DNA of 64,000 nt, from assembly GCF_021404405.1 (NCBI RefSeq), contig NZ_JABFTV010000003.1, positions 248,001 to 312,000 of the forward strand, in the 5' to 3' direction. This DNA is from Billgrantia aerodenitrificans. Lineage in GTDB: Bacteria; Pseudomonadota; Gammaproteobacteria; Pseudomonadales; Halomonadaceae. Every line of letters begins with the position of its first letter. Positions within the stretch are counted from its first letter, which is position 1. This document shows positions 27,009 to 35,824 of this stretch, piece by piece. Under the pieces are notes generated by a model. The model did not search any database. It was given only the letters and a program-made list of their open reading frames with translations, and was not told the DNA's origin. Made by a program: the position numbers and the translations under genes.

Positions 27009-27740
27009 TCAGCGCAGATCGCCGAAGCGATACTGCAACAGCGACAGCGCCACCACCGGCGCGGTTTCGGTGCGCAGAATGCGCGGACCGAGAGTGAGCG
27101 GGGCGAAGCCGGCGGCCTTGGCGCTTTCGACTTCGGCCTCGGCGAGCCCGCCTTCGGGGCCGATCAGCAGCGCGGCATCGACGGGCGTGTCGACCTGTTC
27201 GAGCGCCCTTTCCGTGCCCGGATGCAGCACCAGCCGCAGCGCCTCGTGGCGCTGGTCGAGCCATTCGGCCAGCGGCCTCGGCGGATGCACGGCGGGCACC
27301 ACGGCACGACCGCACTGCTCGCAGGCGCTCACGGCCACCGCCTGCCAGTGGGCCAGCTTCTTCGCTTCGCGCTCGCCCTTGAGGCGCACGTCGCCGTGCT
27401 CGGTGTAGAGCGGCGTGATGGCGGCCACGCCCAGCTCGACGGCCTTCTGCACGGCGTAGTCCATGCGGTCGCCCTTGGAGATCGCCTGGCCCAGGTGCAC
27501 CGCCAGCGGCGACTCGCCGCGGCCCGCCTCAACGGCCTCCACGCGGGCCACCACGCGCTTGCGCCCGGCCTCGACGAGCACCGCCCGGGCCTCCAGGCCG
27601 GCACCGTCGAACAGGCGCACCGGCGCGCCCTCACTCAGGCGCAGCACCCGAGCCAGGTGGTGTGCCGGTCCTTCGGGCAGAACGACGTCGCCGCCGACGG
27701 TAAAGTCGGCGGCGACGTGAATGCGTGGCGCTGAGGACAC
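27009..27740 (-). CDS. rsmE: 16S rRNA (uracil(1498)-N(3))-methyltransferase
   Basis: SPOUT-class methyltransferase that modifies U1498 of 16S rRNA. It has 243 residues with an N-terminal PUA-like barrel (HHLARVLRLSEGAPVRLFDG) and a C-terminal knotted domain with AISKGDRMDYAVQKAVELGV, IGPEGGLAEAEVE and LGPRILRTETAPVVALSLLQ (the SAM-binding knot). The start is GTG at 27740; no upstream ATG exists in this frame. It follows secB by 13 bp and is probably co-transcribed with it. Confidence 0.94.
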   Translation of the reverse strand: MSSAPRIHVAADFTVGGDVVLPEGPAHHLARVLRLSEGAPVRLFDGAGLEARAVLVEAGRKRVVARVEAVEAGRGESPLAVHLGQAISKGDRMDYAVQKAVELGVAAITPLYTEHGDVRLKGEREAKKLAHWQAVAVSACEQCGRAVVPAVHPPRPLAEWLDQRHEALRLVLHPGTERALEQVDTPVDAALLIGPEGGLAEAEVESAKAAGFAPLTLGPRILRTETAPVVALSLLQYRFGDLR

Positions 27741-27753
27741 GGCGAGCCTGCCC

Positions 27754-28278
27754 TTACTGGGTGGTCTGCTCGCCCTGCTGCTGGGCCTGCTCGGCCTCGC
27801 GCTTCTTCTTCTGAGCGAAGATCGCCTCGAAGTTGACCGGCGCCAGCATCAGGGGCGGGAAACCGCCGCGGTTGACCAGATTGTCGATGCACTCGCGGGC
27901 GTAGGGGAACAGCACGTTGGGGCAGAAGGCACCCAGGGTGTGCTCGAGCTGGGCACCCTCGATGCCACTGATGCGGAACAGGCCGGCCTGCTCGATCTCG
28001 GCCAGGAAGGAGGTGGTGCCTTCCTCGCTGTGACGCACCTGAGCGGTCACCTTGATCGAGACCTCGTAGAGATCCTCGCCGACCTTGCGGCTGCTGGTGT
28101 TCAGATCCAGACCGACCTTGGGCTTGAACGGCTGCTGAAAGACCGCCGGCGAGTTGGGCGCCTCGAAGGAGATGTCCTTGACGTAGATGCGCTGCACGGC
28201 GAACTGAAGCTGCTGCTTCTGCTGGTCGGCGGCGGCCTGGTTGCCGCCGGCGGCGTTCTGGCTGTTCTCTTCGGCCAT
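27754..28278 (-). CDS. secB: Protein-export chaperone SecB
   Basis: Homotetrameric cytosolic chaperone that keeps preproteins unfolded and hands them to SecA. It has 174 residues from the ATG at 28278 (AGGAA upstream). Seen: FAVQRIYVKDISFEAPNSP, VSIKVTAQVRHSEEGTTSFL, QAGLFRISGIEGAQLEHTLG and the CPNVLFPYARECIDNLVNRG block that is almost invariant. Its Gln/Asn/Ala-rich N-terminal 20 residues and Lys/Glu/Gln-rich tail are likely disordered. It follows the rhodanese gene, as in E. coli (yibN-grxC-secB), but grxC is missing from between them. Confidence 0.96.
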   Translation of the reverse strand: MAEENSQNAAGGNQAAADQQKQQLQFAVQRIYVKDISFEAPNSPAVFQQPFKPKVGLDLNTSSRKVGEDLYEVSIKVTAQVRHSEEGTTSFLAEIEQAGLFRISGIEGAQLEHTLGAFCPNVLFPYARECIDNLVNRGGFPPLMLAPVNFEAIFAQKKKREAEQAQQQGEQTTQ

Positions 28279-28319
28279 GGGAAGATTCCTTTTGCGTTCT
28301 CTTGCGTCTTGTGTGTTGG

Positions 28320-28742
28320 CTATTTCTTGACCATCGGCAGGCCGTCGGCCTGCCACTGCATCATGCCCCCCCTGAGCTTGAAGACCCGGGTGAAGCCGGC
28401 CTTGGCCAGCTTGGCCACGGTGATGCCGGAAGACTGACCGCTCTTGCACACCACGATGATCGGCTTGTCCTTGAGCTTTTCCAGCTCCTTCATGCGCTCG
28501 TCGACCTTGCTCTGGGGAATGTTGCGCGCCCCGGCGATATGGCCGGCCTTGAAGTCGCCCGCCTCGCGGGTATCGACCACGACGGCATCCTCACGGTTGA
28601 TCAGTTGGGTCGCCTGGGTGGACGTCACGCCGCTGGCGGCACTGTTGCGGACCTCGTAGATGATCCAGGCGGTCAGCACCATGAGGAAGGCGCCCACCAG
28701 AAGCGGGTGATTCTGCACGAATTCGAACAGCTGATCGATCAT
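28320..28742 (-). CDS. Membrane-anchored rhodanese-like protein (YibN type)
   Basis: A 140-residue protein with one N-terminal membrane helix (about residues 12-30, HPLLVGAFLMVLTAWIIYEV) and a cytosolic rhodanese domain. Seen: AVVVDTREAGDFKAGHIAGA and the active loop IIVVCKSGQSSG with the nucleophile Cys. The first Met with the membrane helix close behind is at 28742; a 26-codon upstream extension is not conserved. Position next to secB matches E. coli yibN. It likely carries sulfur or a redox function, but the substrate is not established. Confidence 0.88.
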   Translation of the reverse strand: MIDQLFEFVQNHPLLVGAFLMVLTAWIIYEVRNSAASGVTSTQATQLINREDAVVVDTREAGDFKAGHIAGARNIPQSKVDERMKELEKLKDKPIIVVCKSGQSSGITVAKLAKAGFTRVFKLRGGMMQWQADGLPMVKK

Positions 28743-28864
28743 GGGTCCGGCACACTCTTTGTCGGAAATAGCGAGAATATCGGTAGGGTAGGGCACCCGG
28801 AAGGCGAGAGTATACACCATGCGGCAATGCCCCGCGGCAACGCCGCCGCCAACGTGTCGGGGTC

Positions 28865-28893
28865 ATGACGCTCGCCTGACCGTGCGTTATGAT
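28865..28893 (+). promoter_or_regulatory. Possible promoter of gpmI
   Basis: ATGACG at 28865-28870, a 17-bp spacer and TATGAT at 28888-28893, in the 293-bp region between the divergent rhodanese and gpmI genes. Four of six -35 bases and five of six -10 bases fit the sigma-70 consensus. Confidence 0.4.
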
Positions 28894-29035
28894 GCCGCAA
28901 GCCGACTCAAGTCGCGACCCCCGTCGTCCAGGAGCCTGTCTCGCCGCGCTCTTCACTACCTAGCCCGACCGGCGCGGACAGCCTCCCGGACGGCCCGCTG
29001 TCGCGCCCACCACGCTCAAGAGGCTCATTACCCCG

Positions 29036-30604
29036 ATGACGACTCAGACCGCCCCACGCCCCGTTGCGCTGATCATTCTCGATGGCTACGGCCACAACCC
29101 CGACCCCACCGACAACGCCGTGGCCGCCGCGCACACGCCCAACATGGACCGCCTGTGGCAGCAGCAGCCCCACGCGCTGCTGCATACCGACGGCAAGTAC
29201 GTGGGCCTGCCCGAGGGGCAGATGGGCAACTCCGAGGTGGGGCACATGAACCTGGGCGCAGGGCGAGTCGTTTATCAGGAACTCACCCGCATCTCCAAGG
29301 CGATCGAGGATGGCGATCTCGACCTCATTCCCGCCCTGACCGACGCCATCGATGCCGCGGTGAGCGCCGGTCGCGCCGTGCACCTGCTGGGCCTGCTCTC
29401 GCCGGGCGGCGTGCACAGCCACGAGGATCACATCCTGGCCATGGCCGAGCTGGCCGCCCGCCGCGGTGCCCAGCGCATCTACGTGCACGGCTTCCTCGAC
29501 GGCCGCGATACCGCGCCGCGCAGCGCCCTGGCCTCCATCGAGCGCACCAACGCGCGCCTCTCCGAGCTGATCGGCGCCGACAACGGCTTCGTCGCCTCCA
29601 TCGTCGGCCGCTACTTCGCCATGGACCGCGACAACCGCTGGGACCGCGTCGAGAAGGCCTACCGGCTGCTCACCGAGGGCGTCGGTGAATTCGAGACCTC
29701 CAGCGCCGAGCAGGGGCTGCGCGACGCCTACGAGCGCGGCGAGAACGACGAGTTCGTCTCGGCTACCGTGATCCACACCGAGCAGGGTCCGGCCAGCATC
29801 GCCGACGGCGATGCCGCCATCTTCATGAACTTCCGCGCCGACCGCGCCCGCGAGCTGACCCGTGCCTTCGTCGAGGACGGCTTCAGCGGCTTCGAGCGCC
29901 GCGTGTGCCCGCGGCTTGCCGGCGGCAGCCTGGTCACCCTGACCCAGTACGCCGCCGACATTCCCGCCCCGGCCGCCTTCCCGCCCGCGGACCTGCACAA
30001 CACCCTGGGCGAAGTGATGGAGCAGCGCGGCCTGACCCAGCTGCGCATCGCCGAGACCGAGAAGTACGCCCACGTCACCTTCTTCTTCTCCGGCGGCCGC
30101 GAGGCCGAGTTCGAAGGCGAGACCCGCGTGCTGGTGCCCTCGCCCCAGGACGTCAAGACCTACGACGAGAAGCCCGAGATGAGCGCCGTGGAAGTGACCG
30201 ACCGCCTGGTGGAGGCGATCGACTCGGGCCGCTACGACCTGATCGTGTGCAACTACGCCAACGGCGACATGGTCGGCCATACCGGCGACTTCGACGCCGC
30301 GGTGAAAGCCATCGAGGCGGTGGACGCCTGCGTCGGCCGGGTGGTGGAAGCCATCGAGCGCGCCGGCGGCGCCGGCCTGATCACCGCCGACCACGGCAAC
30401 GCCGAGCAGATGGTCAACCCCGCCACCGGCGTGGCCCAGACCGCCCACACCACCTTCGAGGTGCCGCTGATCTACGTCGGCCCCGACGCCGTGACGCTGC
30501 TCGACGACGGCCGCCTGTGCGACATCGCGCCGACGCTGCTGACCATGATGCGCCAGCCGATTCCCGAGGAGATGAGCGGTCGGGTGCTGATCGAGCCGGC
30601 ATGA
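29036..30604 (+). CDS. gpmI: 2,3-bisphosphoglycerate-independent phosphoglycerate mutase
   Basis: Interconverts 3- and 2-phosphoglycerate in glycolysis using two Mn ions and a phosphoserine. It has 522 residues. Ser66 lies in [19 protein letters not shown]. The alkaline-phosphatase-like metal site includes [10 protein letters not shown] near the start, [12 protein letters not shown] and [25 protein letters not shown] and [12 protein letters not shown] line the substrate site. It heads gpmI-envC-S41 protease, the same order as in E. coli, divergent from the rhodanese-secB genes. Confidence 0.96.
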   Translation: MTTQTAPRPVALIILDGYGHNPDPTDNAVAAAHTPNMDRLWQQQPHALLHTDGKYVGLPEGQMGNSEVGHMNLGAGRVVYQELTRISKAIEDGDLDLIPALTDAIDAAVSAGRAVHLLGLLSPGGVHSHEDHILAMAELAARRGAQRIYVHGFLDGRDTAPRSALASIERTNARLSELIGADNGFVASIVGRYFAMDRDNRWDRVEKAYRLLTEGVGEFETSSAEQGLRDAYERGENDEFVSATVIHTEQGPASIADGDAAIFMNFRADRARELTRAFVEDGFSGFERRVCPRLAGGSLVTLTQYAADIPAPAAFPPADLHNTLGEVMEQRGLTQLRIAETEKYAHVTFFFSGGREAEFEGETRVLVPSPQDVKTYDEKPEMSAVEVTDRLVEAIDSGRYDLIVCNYANGDMVGHTGDFDAAVKAIEAVDACVGRVVEAIERAGGAGLITADHGNAEQMVNPATGVAQTAHTTFEVPLIYVGPDAVTLLDDGRLCDIAPTLLTMMRQPIPEEMSGRVLIEPA

Positions 30605-30629
30605 TCATCGTCTGCGAGCACCACCGGCC

Positions 30630-31805
30630 ATGAGGCGAGCCCGACGGCAACCGCGACGGGCCTTGACCGCCATCCTGCTCCTGCTGTCGGGCCTGGCCTG
30701 GCTCGGGCCGGGGCTGGCCGGCGCACAGGCCCAGCCCAGCGAACGTGAGGCCCAGGAGCGTCTCGACGCCATCGGCAGCGAGATCCAGGCGCTAAGTCGG
30801 CGCCTGGGCCAGACCCGTGAGGCCCAGGACGAGGCCAGCCGCGAATTGCGCCAGGTGGAGACGGCGCTCGGCGAGACCCACCGCCGGCTGGACGGCATCC
30901 AGGCCGACCGTCGCAGCCTCGCCGACGAGCTTGCCGCGCTGGAGTCCGCCCGCGACGAGCTGCAAGTCGAGCGGGCCGAACAGGTCGAGATGCTCAATGC
31001 CCAGCTCGATGCCCTCTATCGCCTGGGGCTCACACCGCAGCTGAAACTGCTGCTCAACCAGGATGATCCGGCCCGCCTCGACCGCCTGCAGACCTACCTC
31101 AACCATCTGGCCCGGGCGCGCAACGAGCGCCTCGACGAGATCGCCCGCCTCGATGCCGAACTGGCCGAGAACCGACGCGAGCGGGAGGCCCGCGGTCGGC
31201 AGCTCGACGCCCTGGCCGACGAGCTGGAAACCCGCAGCAGCGAGCTGGCCGAGCGCATGGCAGATCGTGAGCGTCTGGTGGCGGAGTTGGGCGAGCGCTA
31301 CAGCGACGAGCAGTCGCGCATGGCACGCCTCGACCGTGACCGCGGCGAGGCGGAGCGGGTGCTCGAACGGGTGCGCGAGGAACTCGCCCGCATGCAGCGC
31401 CCACCGCCCTCCACCGCCATCGAGCGCACCCGCGGCGACCTGCCCTGGCCGGTGCAGGGCAACGTGACCTCTAACTACCGGCGCGGCGACGGCGTGCACT
31501 ACAACGGCATCCTGATCGAAGCCCGCGAGGGCACGCCGGTGGCAGCCGTGCATGCCGGTCGAGTGGTCTTCGCCGATTGGATGCGCGGCTTCGGCAACCT
31601 GCTGATCATCGACCACGGCGACAACGTGATGACGCTGTATGCCCATCTGCAGCGCTTCGACGCCCAAGTCGGCCGAGCCGTCTCACGCGGCGACACGCTC
31701 GGCGCGGTGGGCAACAGTGGCGGCCACACCTCGCCGGCCCTCTACTTCGAAGTCCGCCGCAACGGCGACCCCATCGACCCCCAGGCCTGGATGGCACGAA
31801 GATGA
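30630..31805 (+). CDS. envC: Murein hydrolase activator EnvC
   Basis: Periplasmic, division-linked activator of AmiA/AmiB amidases, recruited by FtsEX. It has 391 residues: signal peptide (about 1-33), long coiled coils (about 35-255, heptad-rich with many Glu/Arg/Leu), and a C-terminal LytM (M23) domain from about 270. The LytM site is degenerate: the first Zn-binding H-x-x-x-D is replaced in GVHYNGILIEAREG, and the late H-x-H is altered in SPALYFEVRR. It therefore should not cut peptidoglycan itself. It follows gpmI by 25 bp. Confidence 0.93.
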   Translation: MRRARRQPRRALTAILLLLSGLAWLGPGLAGAQAQPSEREAQERLDAIGSEIQALSRRLGQTREAQDEASRELRQVETALGETHRRLDGIQADRRSLADELAALESARDELQVERAEQVEMLNAQLDALYRLGLTPQLKLLLNQDDPARLDRLQTYLNHLARARNERLDEIARLDAELAENRREREARGRQLDALADELETRSSELAERMADRERLVAELGERYSDEQSRMARLDRDRGEAERVLERVREELARMQRPPPSTAIERTRGDLPWPVQGNVTSNYRRGDGVHYNGILIEAREGTPVAAVHAGRVVFADWMRGFGNLLIIDHGDNVMTLYAHLQRFDAQVGRAVSRGDTLGAVGNSGGHTSPALYFEVRRNGDPIDPQAWMARR

Positions 31806-31876
31806 CCCGTGGTGTTTCACAAGCTCCTGGCCACGGGCTATGCTGGACAGCCTCGCCTCGTAACAGCGGAGTTAGC

Positions 31877-33175
31877 ATGTCTTCACGTACCGCCCGCCGA
31901 CCTTCCGCCGCCAGCCGAACGATGAGCGCGCTAGCGTCGGCAACGCTGTTGATGCTGGCCCTGGCCGCCCCGCCGGCCCTTGCCCAGTCCTCTCCCGTGG
32001 ACGAGCTGCCGCTGGAGGACATCCAGACCTTCGCCGAGGTGTTCGAACGCATCAAGCGCGCCTACGTGGAAGAGGTGGACGACAGCACCCTTCTGCGCAA
32101 CGCCATGCGCGGCATGCTCAGCGAACTCGATCCTCACTCCGCCTACCTCGACCGGAGCGAATTCCAGAGCCTGCGCGAATCCACCGAAGGCGAGTTCGGC
32201 GGTATCGGCATCGAGGTCGGCCTGGAAGAGGGGCGTCTGACGATCATCACGCCGATCGACGACACGCCCGCTTCCCGCGCGGGCCTGCAGGCCCGCGACG
32301 TGATTCTGGAGATCGACGGCAACCCCACCGAACGACTGTCGCTGCAGGAGTCGGTGACGCTGATGCGCGGCGAGCCCGGCAGCCAGATTCGCCTGAACAT
32401 CCTGCGCAGCGGCCAGGAGGCGCCTCTCGACGTCACCCTGACCCGCGAGATCATTCGCACCGAAAGCGTGCGCAGCGAGATGCTGGAGCCAGGCTACGGC
32501 TACCTGCGGGTCAGCCAATTCCAGAGCCGCAGCGGCGAGCAGGTCAACAACGCCATTCGCCGAATGGAGCGCGACGGCCCGCTGCAGGGCCTGGTGCTCG
32601 ATCTGCGTAACAACCCGGGCGGCGTACTGCAGGCCGCCGTCGCCGTGGCCGACGCCTTCCTGCAGAGCGGCTTGGTGGTCTACACCGAAGGGCGCCTGCC
32701 GGACACCCAGATGCGCTTCTCCGCCAGCCGCGAGACGGCCGCCCCCGACGTACCCCTCGTGGTTCTGATCAACGGCGGCAGCGCCTCCGCCGCGGAAATC
32801 GTCGCCGGCGCGCTGCAGGACCAGCGCCGCGGCGTGATCATGGGCACCGAGAGCTTCGGCAAGGGCTCGGTGCAGCAGGTGATGCCGCTGGGCAACGGTG
32901 AAGGGCTGAAGCTGACCACGGCGCTCTACTACACGCCCAACGGCCGCTCGATCCAGGCCATGGGCATCGAGCCCGACGTCAGGGTAGTACGCGGCCGCCT
33001 GGAAGTAACCGAGAGCAGCCGCCAGCTGCGTGAAGCGGACCTGGAAGGCCATCTGCGCTCGCGCAGCGAGCCTCGGGCCATGACCCAGGAAATGAGCGAG
33101 CGGCTGCGCGAGGACTACCAACTCGGCGAAGCGCTCAATCTGCTGAAGGCGCTCAACGTACTCGAGCGCCGCTAG
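31877..33175 (+). CDS. S41 family C-terminal processing peptidase (CtpA-like)
   Basis: Periplasmic serine protease of 432 residues. It has a signal peptide (about 1-37, ending PALAQS), an N-terminal helical arm (FERIKRAYVEEVDDSTLLRN), a PDZ domain (about 90-180, GIGIEVGLEEGRLTIITPID and ARDVILEIDGN) and the S41 core. The catalytic Ser is in LINGGSASAAEIVAGALQ and the Lys in ESFGKGSVQQV. The ATG at 31877 has GCGGAG before it; the open frame from 31577 lies inside envC. The gpmI-envC-ctp order is conserved and hints at a cell-envelope maintenance role. Confidence 0.93.
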   Translation: MSSRTARRPSAASRTMSALASATLLMLALAAPPALAQSSPVDELPLEDIQTFAEVFERIKRAYVEEVDDSTLLRNAMRGMLSELDPHSAYLDRSEFQSLRESTEGEFGGIGIEVGLEEGRLTIITPIDDTPASRAGLQARDVILEIDGNPTERLSLQESVTLMRGEPGSQIRLNILRSGQEAPLDVTLTREIIRTESVRSEMLEPGYGYLRVSQFQSRSGEQVNNAIRRMERDGPLQGLVLDLRNNPGGVLQAAVAVADAFLQSGLVVYTEGRLPDTQMRFSASRETAAPDVPLVVLINGGSASAAEIVAGALQDQRRGVIMGTESFGKGSVQQVMPLGNGEGLKLTTALYYTPNGRSIQAMGIEPDVRVVRGRLEVTESSRQLREADLEGHLRSRSEPRAMTQEMSERLREDYQLGEALNLLKALNVLERR

Positions 33176-33235
33176 CCCCTTGCTGGTTGATAGCTGAACG
33201 GGCTGGTGGTTGAATGGACTGATGCTTGAACGGAC

Positions 33236-33266
33236 CGCAGGGAGCCGGCAGCGCTGGCTCCCTGCG
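33236..33266. terminator. Strong hairpin between two convergent genes
   Basis: CGCAGGGAGCC (33236-33246) and GGCTCCCTGCG (33256-33266) form a perfect 11-bp stem with a 9-nt loop between the S41 protease and ubiI stops. There is no T-run on either side, so it may act as an mRNA-end stabiliser or a weak bidirectional terminator. Confidence 0.5.
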
Positions 33267-33273
33267 TCCAGAG

Positions 33274-34521
33274 TCAACGGCAGGAGGCCGGCAGCCGCCC
33301 CCGCTCGCCGATGGCCTGACGCATCAGCAGGCGCTTGATCGGCACCAGCCGGTCGACCCCGGAAAGTCCCAGGTTGCGCGACAGCGTCACCAGCGGGTGA
33401 CGGGTGCCGAACAGCAGCCGGAAGCCGTCCATCAGCGCCAGCATGGCGCTATTGTCGCCGCGTCGACGCCGCGCATAGCGCGCCAGCATGCGCGGCTCGC
33501 CCAGGTCGATGCCGCGCCGCCGCGCCGTGACGAGCTCTTCGGCCAGCACCGCCACATCCATCAGTCCCAGATTGACGCCCTGGCCCGCCAGCGGGTGAAT
33601 GCTGTGCGCCGCATCACCCACCAGGGCGAAGCCGGACTGCACGTAATCCTGCGCGTGCCGCTGGGTAAGCGGCACCGACACTGCCCGGTCGACGACCTCT
33701 ACCGCTCCCAGGCGCGCCTCGAAGGCGACCTCGAGCGCCTGCCCCAGTGCCTCGGCATCGAGCGCCGTGAGCCGCTCGGCGTCCTCAGGAATGGTCGACC
33801 AGACGATCGAGCAGTAGTGCGCGTCGCCGTCGATGGTCAGCGGCAGGAACGCCAGCGGGCCGCTGTCGCGGAACACCTGGCGCGCCACGCCGCCATGCCC
33901 CCGCTGGGTACGCACCGTCGTGACCACGGCCACGTGGCCGGTATCGCGGGCATCCACGGCGATGCCCGCCATCTCGCGCAGCGGCGACTGGGCGCCATCG
34001 GCGGCCACCACCAGCGGTGCCGTGAGACGGCGGCCATCCTCGAGCAGTACGCTGCGCTCACCGCCCGCCTCTTCGAGCCCGGTCACGCGCCTGCCCAGCT
34101 CGACGCAGACCGTGGGCAGCTCGGCCAGGCGCCGCTCCAGTGCGGCCAGCACTACGTCGTTCTCGACGATATGACCCAGCACCGGCACGCCGGCCTGCTC
34201 CGCCGAGAAGTTGACCTCGCCGCTGCCCTCGCTGTCCCACACCTGCATGAAGCGATAGGGCGTCACCCGGCGCACCGCCATCCACGGCCAGGCGCCGAGC
34301 CCCTCCAGCAGACGTTGGGAGATCGGCGTCAGGGCGCTGACACGCAGCGCCGGCCTGCCCGTACCCACCGCCTCGGCGGCCAGCGGCTCGGGGCGCGCAT
34401 CGAGCAGCGCCACGCTGATGCCCGCCTGTCCCAGCAGCGCCGCCAGGGCAGCTCCTACCATGCCGCCACCGACCACGATCACCTCGAATCGGGTCGCTGG
34501 CTGCCGTGCCGTTTCCGTCAT
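33274..34521 (-). CDS. ubiI: Ubiquinone-biosynthesis FAD monooxygenase UbiI (VisC)
   Basis: Hydroxylates the ring at C5 in aerobic ubiquinone synthesis. It has 415 residues: FEVIVVGGGMVGAALAALLG (dinucleotide-binding GxGxxG), RVSALTPISQRLLEGLGAW, WDSEGSGEVNFSAEQ, LGHIVENDVVLAALE, VAADGAQSPLREMAGI and FALVGDAAHSIHPLAGQGVN (GD motif). VGH-IVEN and the WD element favour UbiI over UbiH. The ATG at 34521 has GGAG at a proper distance. An ATG at 34539 overlapping the ubiH stop is the alternative. It is last in ygfB-pepP-ubiH-ubiI. Confidence 0.9.
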   Translation of the reverse strand: MTETARQPATRFEVIVVGGGMVGAALAALLGQAGISVALLDARPEPLAAEAVGTGRPALRVSALTPISQRLLEGLGAWPWMAVRRVTPYRFMQVWDSEGSGEVNFSAEQAGVPVLGHIVENDVVLAALERRLAELPTVCVELGRRVTGLEEAGGERSVLLEDGRRLTAPLVVAADGAQSPLREMAGIAVDARDTGHVAVVTTVRTQRGHGGVARQVFRDSGPLAFLPLTIDGDAHYCSIVWSTIPEDAERLTALDAEALGQALEVAFEARLGAVEVVDRAVSVPLTQRHAQDYVQSGFALVGDAAHSIHPLAGQGVNLGLMDVAVLAEELVTARRRGIDLGEPRMLARYARRRRGDNSAMLALMDGFRLLFGTRHPLVTLSRNLGLSGVDRLVPIKRLLMRQAIGERGRLPASCR

Positions 34522-34535
34522 TGCTCGCTCCAACC

Positions 34536-35747
34536 TCATCTCTCCAACCCCATGGCGCGGCGCGCCAGTCCCCGGCGCAGCGGGCCGAACAGGTTGAGCC
34601 CCACCAGCCCGGCCGCCCGGGCGTGGGCCAGCAGGCCGCTGTCGATGCCGAACAGGCGTACCAGGCCATCGCTGAAGCGAATCACCTGATGACGGTCGAC
34701 GATGCGCCTGGCCTCGAAGTCGCGCAGCGTCAGCATGCCGCCCAGCGACTCGCCGCTGGCCAAGGCCTGTTCGAGCGCAGCCGTCAGGTCGGTCACGCCG
34801 CGCAGCGCCAGGTTGAACCCTTGCCCCGCTACCGGGTGCAGCGAGTGGGCGGCGTTGCCCAGCACCGCCAGGCCGGGCCGTATGGTCTCCTTGGCGGTGA
34901 CCAGGCTCAGCGGATAAGCGTGACGGCTGCCGACGCGGCGGAAGCGCCCGACGCGGTCGCCGAACGCTTGCTGCAGCTCGGCAAGGAAGTCGCCGTCACC
35001 AAGCGCGAGGTGGGCCGCTTCACGCCCGGCAGGCAGGGTCCAGATCAGCGCCATCTGCTGGCCCGGCAGCGGCAGCAGGGCGATGGGCCCCTCTCGAGTG
35101 AAGCGCTCGTAGGCGATACCGTCGTGAGGGCGACTGACTTCGACGTTGGCGATCAGCGCCACCTGGTCGTAGGACGCCGAGTCGCTGGCGATGCCCAACT
35201 GCTCCTTGAGCCCCGAGCGGCCGCCATCGGCCAGCACCGTCAATGCCGCCTGCAGCGTACAGCCATCGGAAAGGGTGAGCCGATGCCCCTCTCCCTCGGG
35301 CACGACCGCCTCGACGCCGGCCGGGCAGTGCCACTCGATGGGCAGCTCGGCCAAGCGTCGATGCAGCACCTGCCCCATCCAGGCGTTGGGCAGTACGTAG
35401 CCCAGCGCCGGCTGATCGAGCTCGGCGGCGGTGAGCCGGGTCACCCCCAGACGCCCCCTTTCGCTGACATGAATGCGCCGGATGGCGGCGGCCTGATCGG
35501 CCATCTCTTGCCACAGGCCCATGGCGCGAAAGCGCTCCGCCGAGCCCTGGGCGATGGCACTGGAGCGCGCATCGAAGCTGGGCTGCCACGCTGTGGCCGC
35601 CAGCTCCGGCATGGGAGCGGCCTCGATCACGGCCACCGACAGCCCGTGGCGCTCGATCAGCGGCGCCAGGGCACAGGCCAGACTGGCCCCCACCAGGCCG
35701 CCTCCGACGATGGCGACATCCACCTGACGCGTAGCGACCGCCGTCAT
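34536..35747 (-). CDS. ubiH: 2-octaprenyl-6-methoxyphenol hydroxylase UbiH
   Basis: FAD monooxygenase for ring hydroxylation at C1 in ubiquinone synthesis. It has 403 residues: VDVAIVGGGLVGASLACALA at the start, FDARSSAIAQGSAERFRAMG, IRRIHVSERGRLGVTRL (UbiH-type IHVSDRG), VLADGGRSGLKEQLGI and AVLGNAAHSLHPVAGQGFNL. The gene is followed at once by ubiI and preceded by pepP 77 bp upstream, the E. coli arrangement. Which of the two hydroxylases acts on which carbon is inferred from these motifs. Confidence 0.9.
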   Translation of the reverse strand: MTAVATRQVDVAIVGGGLVGASLACALAPLIERHGLSVAVIEAAPMPELAATAWQPSFDARSSAIAQGSAERFRAMGLWQEMADQAAAIRRIHVSERGRLGVTRLTAAELDQPALGYVLPNAWMGQVLHRRLAELPIEWHCPAGVEAVVPEGEGHRLTLSDGCTLQAALTVLADGGRSGLKEQLGIASDSASYDQVALIANVEVSRPHDGIAYERFTREGPIALLPLPGQQMALIWTLPAGREAAHLALGDGDFLAELQQAFGDRVGRFRRVGSRHAYPLSLVTAKETIRPGLAVLGNAAHSLHPVAGQGFNLALRGVTDLTAALEQALASGESLGGMLTLRDFEARRIVDRHQVIRFSDGLVRLFGIDSGLLAHARAAGLVGLNLFGPLRRGLARRAMGLER

Positions 35748-35824
35748 GAGGCCAGACCCGTACTACAGCCTGCCGTTTCGTAACGTAAATTACGTAATAA
35801 CATGAAGAAAACGTCCTTTACTGG

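Noticed and set aside
28907..30448. A 513-codon minus-strand frame opposite gpmI
   Set aside because: Shadow of gpmI, with low-complexity Gly/Val/Ala/His composition and no motif.
31931..33277. Minus-strand frame opposite the S41 protease
   Set aside because: Shadow; the protease has signal peptide, PDZ and Ser-Lys motifs on the plus strand.
33226..34689. Plus-strand frame opposite ubiI
   Set aside because: His/Arg/Gln-rich shadow without recognisable domain, and it crosses the hairpin and gene boundaries.
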